From assembly GCA_016125225.1 (NCBI GenBank), contig WGME01000001.1, positions 1 to 64,000 of the forward strand: a stretch of 64,000 nt of DNA, given 5' to 3'. Source of the DNA: a bacterium (GTDB lineage: Bacteria > Planctomycetota > Planctomycetia > Planctomycetales > Planctomycetaceae). The notes under the pieces were generated by a model. It searched no databases, was not told where the DNA came from, and was given only the letters and a program-made list of their open reading frames with translations. The translations under genes were made by a program, and so were the position numbers. Of the stretch, positions 1 through 9,320 are shown piece by piece. The number at the start of each line of letters is the position of its first letter. The stretch's first letter is position 1.

Positions 1-2
1 CT

Positions 3-104
3 CGTCGCAGCCTGTTCGAATACATCGAAGTCTTCTATAACCGAAGCCGAAGACACTCCGCACTCGGATACCTCTCACCACAACAATTCGAACTTGTCGC
101 CTGA
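3..104 (+). mobile_element. IS3-family transposase OrfB, C-terminal end (partial)
   Basis: Frame 3 reads 33 codons ending [15 protein letters not shown] and a TGA. The pattern [20 protein letters not shown] is the C-terminal signature of the rve integrase core of IS3-family OrfB transposases, which catalyse element excision and integration. The gene begins outside the window, so its integrity cannot be judged. No clear terminal inverted repeat of the element was found after the stop. A dispersed palindrome begins about 36 bases downstream. Confidence 0.85.
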
Positions 105-139
105 CGATTTCCCAGCGCCCACCAAATGTGGGTAAGTCC

Positions 140-173
140 AAAGCCGCCACCGCCGTGTGGCGGGCATTTCTCT
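140..173. repeat. Palindromic repeat A, copy 1
   Basis: This 34-nt element contains the hairpin CCGCCAC-N6-GTGGCGG at 144-163. It ends directly against the stop codon of the minus-strand gene at 174. Its reverse complement occurs at 1169-1202 with a single mismatch. It could serve as a transcription terminator for the upstream gene, but it has no good T-run. Confidence 0.8.
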
Positions 174-761
174 TTATCCCGCCGCACCGCATACGACGAC
201 CACCGCCGTTTGGACGCCGCACCACAGGCCCCAACCGCTCCACAATTCCACGGCATGTACCCAGCGGATTTCCCCGGCCCGCCATTGGGCGTTCCAGGTT
301 TGGCACGCGTGCCGGGTGATCAGGTAACCGGGAATCGCAATGACCAGACCGATCGTCACCAGAATTGCCGGCGACCAACCGAGCGACAGCAGCACGCCGG
401 TATCGGTCAGCGATTCTCCTCCGGCGACGGCGAGGTAACAGCCGTTCGCCAGCCAGCAACTGCCCATCAATCCCCAGGGAAATAGCGACCAGGTCGGACG
501 TACCGCCCGCATCACCAGCCACACCACTAACGGAATAAGCGTGCCCGACAGCATGCCGCCCCAGGCGACCACCTGCGGCGACGGATTCGGCTCGACGAGC
601 GTATACGGCAACACCCACGGCAGCAGATTCGTCGCCACCACCTCGCCGCCGGTTAACTCGGCTGCAATGACATGCCCGACCTCATGCGTGAGCAACATCA
701 ACACCCATCCCCACGCCAGACACCCGGCAAACCATGCGGTGCGCAGCCATTCGTTGGGCAT
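174..761 (-). CDS. M50-like membrane metallopeptidase family protein
   Basis: This 195-aa polytopic membrane protein carries HEVGH at residues 26-30 in an early hydrophobic segment. That is the HExxH zinc motif of site-2-protease-type (M50) intramembrane peptidases. Further hydrophobic segments follow, and a late SLTDTG stretch could supply the third acidic ligand. It is smaller than typical M50 proteases and has no PDZ domain, so it resembles the minimal M50-like proteins. The substrate is unknown. The start lies 6 bases after the stop of the upstream minus-strand gene, so the two are probably cotranscribed. The pair is bounded by inverted copies of repeat A. Confidence 0.65.
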   Translation of the reverse strand: MPNEWLRTAWFAGCLAWGWVLMLLTHEVGHVIAAELTGGEVVATNLLPWVLPYTLVEPNPSPQVVAWGGMLSGTLIPLVVWLVMRAVRPTWSLFPWGLMGSCWLANGCYLAVAGGESLTDTGVLLSLGWSPAILVTIGLVIAIPGYLITRHACQTWNAQWRAGEIRWVHAVELWSGWGLWCGVQTAVVVVCGAAG

Positions 762-767
762 GGGGGT

Positions 768-1094
768 TCAGTCTTCGTAAAGGCTATGCGTTTCGTGAAA
801 CCACGTCCGATCGATGATCAACATCGGGAGAAACAACCAACCTAGCTCGTTACCGTCGGTCACATATTCTCCGGTGATATCTCTGCGCCGTTCCCACCGA
901 ACTCCAACGGGCTGCCATAGAGAACGGTCCCAGGCCGCCAATCCAAACCCAGCATAACGGCGTTCTCCGGAGGGACGCCGGACGTATTTTCCATTCACGG
1001 ATAATGTGAGGTAGGTAGCCACATACAGGATGGTCGCCACAGCCAGGATAGCTATGAACGAGCCATGTCGGCGGACATATTGATAAAGAACCAT
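768..1094 (-). CDS. Small membrane-anchored protein, unknown function
   Basis: The protein is 108 aa from the ATG at 1094; an in-frame start at 1160 would give 130 aa. One strong membrane helix (about residues 13-33, FIAILAVATILYVATYL) is followed by an Arg/Trp-rich soluble part and a second hydrophobic patch (LGWLFLPMLII). No family was recognised. Its stop is 6 bases from the start of the M50-like gene, which suggests a two-gene operon. Neither start has a convincing ribosome-binding site, so the N-terminus is uncertain. Confidence 0.5.
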   Translation of the reverse strand: MVLYQYVRRHGSFIAILAVATILYVATYLTLSVNGKYVRRPSGERRYAGFGLAAWDRSLWQPVGVRWERRRDITGEYVTDGNELGWLFLPMLIIDRTWFHETHSLYED

Positions 1095-1168
1095 TGGATT
1101 TCGACTTTGCAGCACCGGGTAAGGATCATGGCCCGTCACTTCAACGCAAGGTGTGTTCAACGATCCAC

Positions 1169-1202
1169 AGAGAAATGCCCGCCACGCGGCGGTGGCGGCT
1201 TT
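1169..1202. repeat. Palindromic repeat A, copy 2 (inverted relative to copy 1)
   Basis: This copy is identical to the reverse complement of 140-173 except for one base. The hairpin CCGCCAC-N6-GTGGCGG spans 1179-1198. Copies 1 and 2 enclose the two small minus-strand membrane genes in inverted orientation. Confidence 0.8.
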
Positions 1203-1206
1203 TCAT

Positions 1207-1234
1207 GCTCTCAACCCTGAGCTCTTAACTCACA
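1207..1234. repeat. Degenerate 7-bp-period repeat tract, locus 1
   Basis: Four heptads can be lined up: GCTCTCA, ACCCTGA, GCTCTTA, ACTCACA. The tract lies between palindromic repeat A (copy 2) and repeat B (copy 1) and is part of a roughly 350-base gene-free stretch. Similar heptad tracts occur at five other spacers in this window. Confidence 0.5.
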
Positions 1235-1235
1235 A

Positions 1236-1270
1236 CTTTTTGCGTCTTTTGTGCCTCTTTGCGGCAAAAG
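1236..1270 (+). repeat. Repeat B, copy 1 (TTTTTGCGTC..GTGCC..GCGGC)
   Basis: The sequence runs TTTTTGCGTC, then TTTTGTGCC, then TCTTTGCGGC. Near-identical stretches occur at 2281-2312 and 54141-54171, and inverted at 2216-2246 and 54090-54120. Here it is a single copy rather than an inverted pair. It is non-coding in all frames examined. Confidence 0.6.
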
Positions 1271-1333
1271 AATTCAGCCCTTGCTCGCGCTGCGGGCTGG
1301 TTGTTGCGACAATTGACGGCGAGATGCACCATT

Positions 1334-1358
1334 CACGCCACTCGGCGGTGGCGGCTTT
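1334..1358. repeat. Palindromic repeat A, copy 3
   Basis: The hairpin CGCCAC-TCGGCG-GTGGCG is followed by GCTTTTC. The core is the same as copies 1, 2 and 4. It lies about 95 bases upstream of the cyclophilin gene in a stretch that otherwise holds only repeats. Confidence 0.65.
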
Positions 1359-1449
1359 TCAGGGGTCGGACTTGAGAGCGTGAATCCCATGGCCGGAGTT
1401 GGTAGGATTTCGGGTTCATACGAATCAGAAATCCGAAGGAATCGAAACG

Positions 1450-2190
1450 ATGTCGCGCTGGGTGCTGTTGAGTCTGTGGGCGGTGACTGTGGTGGGGTGT
1501 GCCGGGGGTTCGGCGACCAATGAATCGGCGGCTCCGGTGCCGTCGGCTCCGTCGATCGCTCCGGCTGGCGGCACGAGCAGCATGGCCCAGTCGCCCGATG
1601 TCTATCAGGTGGAGTTCGACACCACGAAGGGAAAATTCGTGGTGGAAGTTCATCGCGACTGGGCTCCCAATGGAGCCGACCGGTTCTACCAACTGGTGCA
1701 GGAGAAGTTTTTCGATCAGGTGAAGTTCTTCCGGGCCGTGGAAGGCTTCATGGTGCAGTTCGGGATTCATGGCAACCCGGAAGTCAGTGCGAAATGGCGT
1801 GAAAACATGATGCCGGACGACCCGGTGGTGAAGTCGAATACCCGCGGCATGATTACCTACGCCAAGCCGGGCTTCCCGAACTCCCGGACTACGCAGGTCT
1901 TCATCAACTATGGCAACAACGCCAATCTCGATGGCATGGGCTTCGCGCCGTTCGGAGAAGTGATCTCCGGCATGGACGTGGTCGACTCGCTCCACAAGGG
2001 TTATGGCGAAGAACCGAGCCAGTATCAGCCGCAGATTCAACAGCAGGGGAACGCGTTTCTGGATCAGGCGTTTCCCGATCTCGATTCGATCATCACCGCG
2101 AAGTTGATTGGACCGAAAACCGAAGACGCCGCCCCGGCGGAAGCGACCGAGAAGCCCGTCGTCGACCCGGTGCCGACGAAGGCGGAATAG
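1450..2190 (+). CDS. Cyclophilin-type peptidyl-prolyl cis-trans isomerase, lipoprotein
   Basis: The 246-aa protein begins with a lipoprotein signal (hydrophobic stretch ending VVGC, Cys17), then a Ser/Ala/Pro-rich linker. A cyclophilin domain at about residues 50-205 contains FFRAVEGFMVQFG (catalytic Arg region) and a TTQVFINYGNN stretch typical of the family. It should catalyse proline isomerisation in the periplasm, anchored to a membrane. The acidic, Pro-rich tail is not part of the fold. The ATG at 1450 is chosen because AAGGA lies 9 bases upstream and the lipobox then falls at the usual place; an upstream in-frame ATG at 1399 would bury the signal peptide. Confidence 0.9.
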   Translation: MSRWVLLSLWAVTVVGCAGGSATNESAAPVPSAPSIAPAGGTSSMAQSPDVYQVEFDTTKGKFVVEVHRDWAPNGADRFYQLVQEKFFDQVKFFRAVEGFMVQFGIHGNPEVSAKWRENMMPDDPVVKSNTRGMITYAKPGFPNSRTTQVFINYGNNANLDGMGFAPFGEVISGMDVVDSLHKGYGEEPSQYQPQIQQQGNAFLDQAFPDLDSIITAKLIGPKTEDAAPAEATEKPVVDPVPTKAE

Positions 2191-2215
2191 TTCTCTGGCT
2201 TTTGAAGGAATGGCT

Positions 2216-2313
2216 TTAGCCGCAAAAGGGCACAGAAGGCACAAAAACAAAAGCAGAGGATTGAGTTTTTGACTCTTCTCTTCTTTTTGCGTCTCTTGTG
2301 CCTTTTTGTGGCC
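2216..2313. repeat. Inverted pair of repeat B (long imperfect hairpin)
   Basis: The left arm (2216-2246) reads GCCGCAAAAGGGCAC and onward. The right arm (2283-2312) is its near reverse complement, TTTTTGCGTC to TTTGTGGC, and many differences are G:U compatible in RNA. The arms are about 29 bases with a loop of about 35 bases. It sits between the cyclophilin and RNase HII-like genes, so it may act as a terminator or mRNA-stabilising hairpin. The same inverted arrangement occurs at 54090-54172. Confidence 0.65.
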
Positions 2314-2346
2314 CACGAATGGAATTTCTGAACGACGGAGCGTTCG

Positions 2347-3276
2347 GTGGCTGTGGTCATCGGGATCGATGAAGCCGGGTTGGGGCCGAACCTGGGGCCG
2401 TTCGTGGTCTCGGCGACGGTCTGGCAACTGCCGGAGGGAGCTACCCCTGGCGATCTGCCCGAGTTACTCGCGACGGCCGTTTCCTGCGATCCCAAGTGTG
2501 GCGATGGTCGGCTGGTTCTCGGTGACTCCAAGCAGCTCTTCCAGCCGCATCAGGGGTTGCATCGGTTGGAAGCCAGTGTCCTCGCACTTTGCTCGGCGTG
2601 TGGACACGACATCGCAACTCTGAAGTCGTTGTCGAAGTTGATCGAACAATGTGAACCGACCTGGCTGGAGGAGCCGTGGTGGCGGGACGGCGATCATGAA
2701 TTGCCCATCGATGCCGATCTGGTCGCGATTCATGCTCAGGCCGAACGGTTAGCATCATCCCCTGTCAAGTTGCTGGGAGTTTGCAGTCGCGTGGTGCCAC
2801 CGGGCGAATTCAATCAACTACTCGCAAGCCGTAATAAAGCCGAGTTGACCACGGGGTGTCATCTGGAACTGCTGCGGGCCGTCTGTGCGAAATTTCCGCA
2901 TGAGACCAAGACAATCTTCAGTGACAAGCATGGCGGACGGAACCGGTATGCGGCGGCGTTATCAACCCACTTCGATGGTGCGTGGATCGAAACACTCTGC
3001 GAGGGGCCGGAGTGCAGCGAATACCGCTGGGAGGGGGTGACGGTCCGCTTTGAACCGCGGGCCGAAAAACATCTGCCGGTGGCTGCGGCTTCGATGGTTT
3101 CAAAGTATCTGCGGGAAGTGCATATGACGCGCTTCAACCAGTTCTGGCTAGAACTTGTGCCGGGCTTGAAACCAACGCAGGGTTACCCGCTGGATGCCCG
3201 GCGATTTCTGGACGACATCCGCGATGTGCTCGCGCGTCAGGCCATCGATCCGTCAGTCCTCTGGCGAGTGAAGTAG
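2347..3276 (+). CDS. Ribonuclease HII-like protein (enlarged)
   Basis: The N-terminus VIGIDEAGLGPNLGPFVV matches the GIDEAGxGPxxGP motif of RNase HII, with Asp8/Glu9 as metal ligands. A DSK motif follows at residues 60-62, and the C-terminal part contains HLPVAAASMVSKYLREV and TQGYP, equivalent to the ASIxAKxxRD and HxGYxT blocks. RNase HII cleaves RNA in RNA/DNA hybrids. At 309 aa it is about 100 residues longer than usual, the extra length lying mostly between motifs. The usual Asp of the last block is Glu (RE instead of RD). The start is GTG. Nuclease activity is likely but unproven, and it may be a lineage-specific paralogue. Confidence 0.7.
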   Translation: MAVVIGIDEAGLGPNLGPFVVSATVWQLPEGATPGDLPELLATAVSCDPKCGDGRLVLGDSKQLFQPHQGLHRLEASVLALCSACGHDIATLKSLSKLIEQCEPTWLEEPWWRDGDHELPIDADLVAIHAQAERLASSPVKLLGVCSRVVPPGEFNQLLASRNKAELTTGCHLELLRAVCAKFPHETKTIFSDKHGGRNRYAAALSTHFDGAWIETLCEGPECSEYRWEGVTVRFEPRAEKHLPVAAASMVSKYLREVHMTRFNQFWLELVPGLKPTQGYPLDARRFLDDIRDVLARQAIDPSVLWRVK

Positions 3277-3476
3277 AGCAGAATCATTGCCTTCCAACGA
3301 ATTTGCTTTATCCGCAACTCCGTCATAATCGATGCAGCGAGCTGGCAGTTTACCGCCAACGATTCGTAAAGAGATTCACCTCCAAACCCTGACGCCAAAA
3401 ATATCCCAAGGTTGATGCAATGCAACACACGTGCGTGTGGGGCCCCATCTCCTCGGGTTACTTAAGGCGGAATGGA

Positions 3477-3854
3477 ATGATGCGTGTGCTGGTCGTCGAC
3501 GACTCCAAGTTCAATCGCAGCCGTGTTGTCGCGGCAATTGCTGGAGATCAGTACGAGATCCAAGAGGCGGTCGATGGTCAGGACGCGTTAGATCGTCTGG
3601 CCACGTTTCCGGCTGATGTCATCTGTACCGACCTGCTGATGCCGCGACTGGATGGCTTCGGCCTGATGCAGGAACTGCGAAACCGACGCCTGACGACTCC
3701 TGTCATTGTGCTGTCTGCCGATATCCAAGCCTCGTCGCGAGACACCTGCAGGGATCTCGGTGCAGTGGCGTTTTTGAATAAACCGGTCGCCGCGGAGGCC
3801 CTGCGTGCGGCCATCGAGCAGGCCGTGTCCGTCGGAACGGCGGTGACGCCATGA
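3477..3854 (+). CDS. Single-domain response regulator (CheY-like)
   Basis: This stand-alone REC domain has VVDDSK near the start, phosphoacceptor Asp in CTDLLMPRLDG (about residue 52), Ser in VLSAD and the conserved Lys in FLNKP. It has no output domain, so it must act by protein contact or as a phosphorelay shuttle. The start is a tandem ATGATG at 3477/3480; the longer frame from 3420 would add a tail unlike any REC domain. Its last codons overlap the CheC-type gene by 4 bases (ATGA), indicating translational coupling. The hybrid kinase downstream is a probable phosphodonor. Confidence 0.9.
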   Translation: MMRVLVVDDSKFNRSRVVAAIAGDQYEIQEAVDGQDALDRLATFPADVICTDLLMPRLDGFGLMQELRNRRLTTPVIVLSADIQASSRDTCRDLGAVAFLNKPVAAEALRAAIEQAVSVGTAVTP

Positions 3855-4477
3855 ATGGTGTTTTGGGCTATTCGATCACGGAAGAGGCGATCGATGTTCT
3901 GACCGAACTGGTCAACATCGGTGTCGGGCGAGCAGCGGCTTCACTGAGCGAACTGATTGGTGAACGCATCGAGTTGGCAGTGCCTCGCCTACGATTGGAA
4001 AAAGCGGAAGAACAGGCAGCACGCAGCCTGGGCCAGCATCATGGCCAATCGACGGTGGTGCTGCAAGACTTTCACGGTCACTTTGCGGGACGCTCCGCGC
4101 TGGTCTTCCCTGCGGAAAGTGGTCTGGTACTGGCGTCGTTGCTGTCGGGAGCGGATGAAACCACATCCGAACTCGATCTCGAGCTCCAGGGCCTGTTGCT
4201 GGAAGTGGGCAACATCCTGCTGAATGCCGTGATGGGAACGTTTTCGAACGAAACTCACTGTGCGTTGGAATACACGCTTCCCCGGCTGTTGACCGAGCGA
4301 GAATCTCTGTCGGGCGTCCTGCATGGCGCGACAACCGACGAAGACGACCTGTTAGTGGCCGACGTGCAATTTCATGTTAAACACCGCGAGATTTGTGGCT
4401 CGGTGGTGATTGTATTTACCTGTGGTTCGGTGATGAAGCTGCTTCAGCTGGTGAAGCCGGAAGTGATGGCATCCTGA
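3851..4477 (+). CDS. CheC-type phosphatase
   Basis: The 208-aa protein shows two copies of the ExxN active-site helix of the CheC/CheX/FliY family: Glu19/Asn22 in TELVNIGVGRAAASLSEL and Glu118/Asn121 in LEVGNILLNAVMG. CheC proteins dephosphorylate CheY-P. The start overlaps the stop of the response regulator gene, which is therefore the likely substrate. No chemoreceptors, CheA, CheB, CheR or CheD genes are nearby, so this appears to be a two-component circuit that borrows a chemotaxis phosphatase. The hybrid kinase starts 72 bases downstream on the same strand. Confidence 0.85.
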   Translation: MNGVLGYSITEEAIDVLTELVNIGVGRAAASLSELIGERIELAVPRLRLEKAEEQAARSLGQHHGQSTVVLQDFHGHFAGRSALVFPAESGLVLASLLSGADETTSELDLELQGLLLEVGNILLNAVMGTFSNETHCALEYTLPRLLTERESLSGVLHGATTDEDDLLVADVQFHVKHREICGSVVIVFTCGSVMKLLQLVKPEVMAS

Positions 4478-4549
4478 ACCGTACACCATTCGGACAGACG
4501 TCTGCGTGAAACACGCTTGTTACAAACAGAACGTGTCTGGTGCAATTAA

Positions 4550-6397
<1,848 letters not shown>

Positions 6398-6416
6398 CCG
6401 CTTAGCTATGCCGCCC

Positions 6417-7160
6417 TCAAGGCTGCCAATGAATCACGACGAGTTGCGTGACAGGACAACCGTCGTCGGCCGCCCAGGCCGTGATCAAAGATTCTGACCG
6501 CGACAGTTCGATCGTGGACTGCAGTCGCCGCTTCGAGGGGGCTGCTCCCTGAGACATGCCTGGTCGCGAGGCTTCCTGCTCGACGATGAACTGCAAACGG
6601 CAGAGTTCATCGTTCAACCGGAAGGGTTGCGCCTCCACGCTGATCTTCACCGGGACCGGTCCCGGCACTGCACCTGCGGTCGTCTGTCGTTGACCATCCG
6701 CCACAGTGATTTCCGGCAGCGAAACCGGGCGTGCCAGATTTCGTGATTGCCAGATCGCGAGCGTCCTCTGCCACTGCTCGGTCGGTAGAACCAGCAAGGT
6801 TGAAACCTCTGCGGGCTGCGGCATCTGGCCTGGTGCAGAGGGCCGCAGGCTTTCCAGAATCCGGGGCATCATCTCCGCCTGAGAAACACCAGGCACGGTG
6901 GCCATCTCGATCACTTCGACCTGAATGCGAGTCGGGGGTGCCGCCCGCAAAGTGGCCGACTGATCTCGGGGAGCCAGTTGTGCTTGAGTCCGCAGGGCCG
7001 CCGCCCAGTCCTGCCAGCCGGCGGCCTCCAGATGATCGACGGCAGCTTGCAGGTGGGCTCGCTGCTGGGCATTAGGAACCGGCCGGGGTACCGGCGGACT
7101 TGCCGTCGCGCCGGGCATTTGCGTGATAAGACAGAGTGGCAAAATCCAGGCGACCGACAT
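6417..7160 (-). CDS. Secreted protein of unknown function with secretin-like strands
   Basis: The protein is about 247 aa with an N-terminal signal peptide (VAWILPLCLITQMPGATA). A short helical region (about residues 30-60) is followed by TRIQVEVIEMA and later PVKISVEAQPF and STIELSRSESLITAW. These strand patterns recall the beta-strands of secretin domains, but there is no N-domain and no full secretin fold, so the similarity may be superficial. The gene converges on the kinase gene with 19 bases between the stops. ATG at 7160 is preceded directly by an in-frame GTG at 7163. Confidence 0.6.
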   Translation of the reverse strand: MSVAWILPLCLITQMPGATASPPVPRPVPNAQQRAHLQAAVDHLEAAGWQDWAAALRTQAQLAPRDQSATLRAAPPTRIQVEVIEMATVPGVSQAEMMPRILESLRPSAPGQMPQPAEVSTLLVLPTEQWQRTLAIWQSRNLARPVSLPEITVADGQRQTTAGAVPGPVPVKISVEAQPFRLNDELCRLQFIVEQEASRPGMSQGAAPSKRRLQSTIELSRSESLITAWAADDGCPVTQLVVIHWQP

Positions 7161-7407
7161 CACAGAACCCTAGGGAACCGATTCGTTAGCGCAGCGTCCT
7201 ATCTGATGGAAACCCTTCGTGGAAGGGGAAACCCTGCCGAACTGTGCCTCCCTTCATCTCACAATGAGCAGTTTCTTCGGAAACCAGCGGTTCCTGCCGC
7301 GAAACCTTGGAGACGGTTCCGGGGTTTATTACCGTCATCTTTGTGAGACGATTACGACCACACGCCGCTGGTCCACCGAATTCCCCGCTTCCTGATCGAG
7401 GTGCAAG

Positions 7408-9255
7408 ATGGCCCCCTGGTTGAGCCGATTCTGGGTCTCGCTGTCCGTGGGCACGACCTGCCTCACCGGAACCTTGATGGTCCATGCCGCTGAGATTTCG
7501 AGTCCCACGGCGGCAGAAGTCGCCCAGCAGGTGGATCGCCTGATTCTCACCGAACTGGAAGCCGCCCAAACTCCCTTGGCGGGTCTGGCCAACGATGAAG
7601 ATTTCCTGCGACGGGTCTCGTTCGACATCGCTGGGGTGCCACCGACACCGCAGCAGGTCACGCTGTTCGGTTTGAACCCCGATCCCCGCAAGCGAACGGA
7701 AGTCATTCAGCAGCTTCTCGCGTCCGACAACTATGGCAAGAACTGGGGCAGCTACTGGCGCGATGTCGTTTACCTCAGTGCGACCAACATGCGAGCCCGT
7801 GGTGCGTCCACGGTCTTCGAAGAATGGATGGTTGACCAACTCAATCAGAACCGTCCGTGGGATGCCATTGTCACCGACATTCTGACCGCCACCGGGAACA
7901 TCGGTGAGAACGGTGCGACCGGACTGGTCTTTGCCCACGGGGGTGAAGCGGAAGAAGTCGCCGCGGAAGCCAGCCGCATTTTCCTCGGCATCCAGATGCA
8001 GTGTGCCAACTGCCACGATCATCCGACCGACATCTGGAAGCGCGAGCAGTTTCACGAACTGGCCGCGTACTTCCCCCGGGCCTCGGTGCGACCGATTCAG
8101 GTCGATGGCATGCAGCGTGGCTTTGAAGTGGTGTCGGTCAATCAGACACAACGCAACCCGGTGGAAGCCTTCCGTGAAAATCCCGAACGCATCGTCTCCA
8201 TGCTCGATCGGAACCGTGACCGCAAGCTCTCCAAGTCGGAAGCGGAGGGCGGTCCGATGGGGCAATTCGGCCGTATCTTCCCACGGCTGATCGAAATCGG
8301 CGATACCAACAAGGATGGCATGCTCAGCGTCGAGGAACTCCGCAAGATCGAACCGCCGATGATGCCCGGTCGTGGGAATACCGAACATTACATGGCCGAT
8401 TTGAAAGACCCGTCGTCGAAAGGGACGTTGATCCAGCCGAAGTTTTTCGTGGATGAAAGTCAGCCGGGAAAAGGCTTGTCGGATCTCGAACGTCGTCAGG
8501 CCGCCGCGAAAGCCTTCACCGACCCAGAGAACCCGTGGTTCGCCAAGGCGATCATCAACCGCGTGTGGAACGAAATGCTCGGCCAGGGCTTTTACATGCC
8601 GGTAGACGACATGGGCCCCACCCGCAGTCCGGCTTATCCCGAGGCGATGGACACCCTCGCTGCGGCCTTTGTCGCACATCATTACAACCTGAAATGGTTG
8701 ATCGAAACCGTGGCCAGCACGCAGACCTATCAACGGCAGGTGCGACCGCAGAGTGTCTCCACCGATGCCTTGCCGTTCGCTTCGCAAACCCCGACACGCT
8801 TGCGGTCCGACCAGCTTTACAGTGCCTTGTCGACCGTGCTCGGCTTCAGTGAATCCGCACAACCGGCTCGGGGTGGCATGATGGCCGGGGGCATTTACGG
8901 CGGTGGTCGCTCCCCCCGGGCTCAGTTCAACCAGATCTTCACTTTTGACCCCAGCACGCCGCAGGAAGACATCACCGGCAACGTGCAGCAGGCCCTGTTC
9001 CTGATGAACACCCCGGCCTTCCGCAATGCCGTCTCCGCGACCGGGAATTCGCGACTCTCGCAGATCTTGCGGAAGTACTCCGACGATCAGGACGCCATCA
9101 GCGAACTCTATCTGCTAGCGTTGGCACGCGAGCCCTCCGATCGTGAATTGCAGGTCTGCCAGAAGTATCTGGGCGAAGTCGGCAGCCGCGGCGAAGCCTA
9201 TGAAGACCTGCTATGGAGCCTGCTCAACAGCAGCGAATTCCTGTCCAAACGCTAG
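7408..9255 (+). CDS. DUF1549/DUF1553 protein with embedded EF-hand pair
   Basis: The 615-aa protein has a signal peptide ending about VHAAE. The DUF1549 region covers about residues 35-250 and holds a CxxCH (C199-C202-H203, CANCHDHP), and the DUF1553 region covers about 355-605. Between them lie two calcium-binding EF-hand loops, DRNRDRKLSKSE (about 267-278) and DTNKDGMLSVEE (about 299-310). These families are abundant in planctomycetes, occur next to DUF1501 genes, and have no established biochemical role; periplasmic haem or metal proteins are suspected. It has no N-terminal PSCyt1 cytochrome part. The DUF1501 gene follows 65 bases downstream, very likely in one operon. Confidence 0.88.
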   Translation: MAPWLSRFWVSLSVGTTCLTGTLMVHAAEISSPTAAEVAQQVDRLILTELEAAQTPLAGLANDEDFLRRVSFDIAGVPPTPQQVTLFGLNPDPRKRTEVIQQLLASDNYGKNWGSYWRDVVYLSATNMRARGASTVFEEWMVDQLNQNRPWDAIVTDILTATGNIGENGATGLVFAHGGEAEEVAAEASRIFLGIQMQCANCHDHPTDIWKREQFHELAAYFPRASVRPIQVDGMQRGFEVVSVNQTQRNPVEAFRENPERIVSMLDRNRDRKLSKSEAEGGPMGQFGRIFPRLIEIGDTNKDGMLSVEELRKIEPPMMPGRGNTEHYMADLKDPSSKGTLIQPKFFVDESQPGKGLSDLERRQAAAKAFTDPENPWFAKAIINRVWNEMLGQGFYMPVDDMGPTRSPAYPEAMDTLAAAFVAHHYNLKWLIETVASTQTYQRQVRPQSVSTDALPFASQTPTRLRSDQLYSALSTVLGFSESAQPARGGMMAGGIYGGGRSPRAQFNQIFTFDPSTPQEDITGNVQQALFLMNTPAFRNAVSATGNSRLSQILRKYSDDQDAISELYLLALAREPSDRELQVCQKYLGEVGSRGEAYEDLLWSLLNSSEFLSKR

Positions 9256-9320
9256 TTCTCTTTTGAGATCTTCTCTAACTTTCGAATTCAATACGCCTTC
9301 AAGAGATAAGGAACGCGGTC

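Noticed and set aside
1333-2427. A 364-codon minus-strand frame across the cyclophilin gene
   Set aside because: It runs through two repeats and the lipoprotein cyclophilin frame; it shows no family features.
7186-8862. A 558-codon open frame opposite the DUF1549/1553 gene
   Set aside because: Its translation has no domain and its codons mirror the sense gene, which is well supported.
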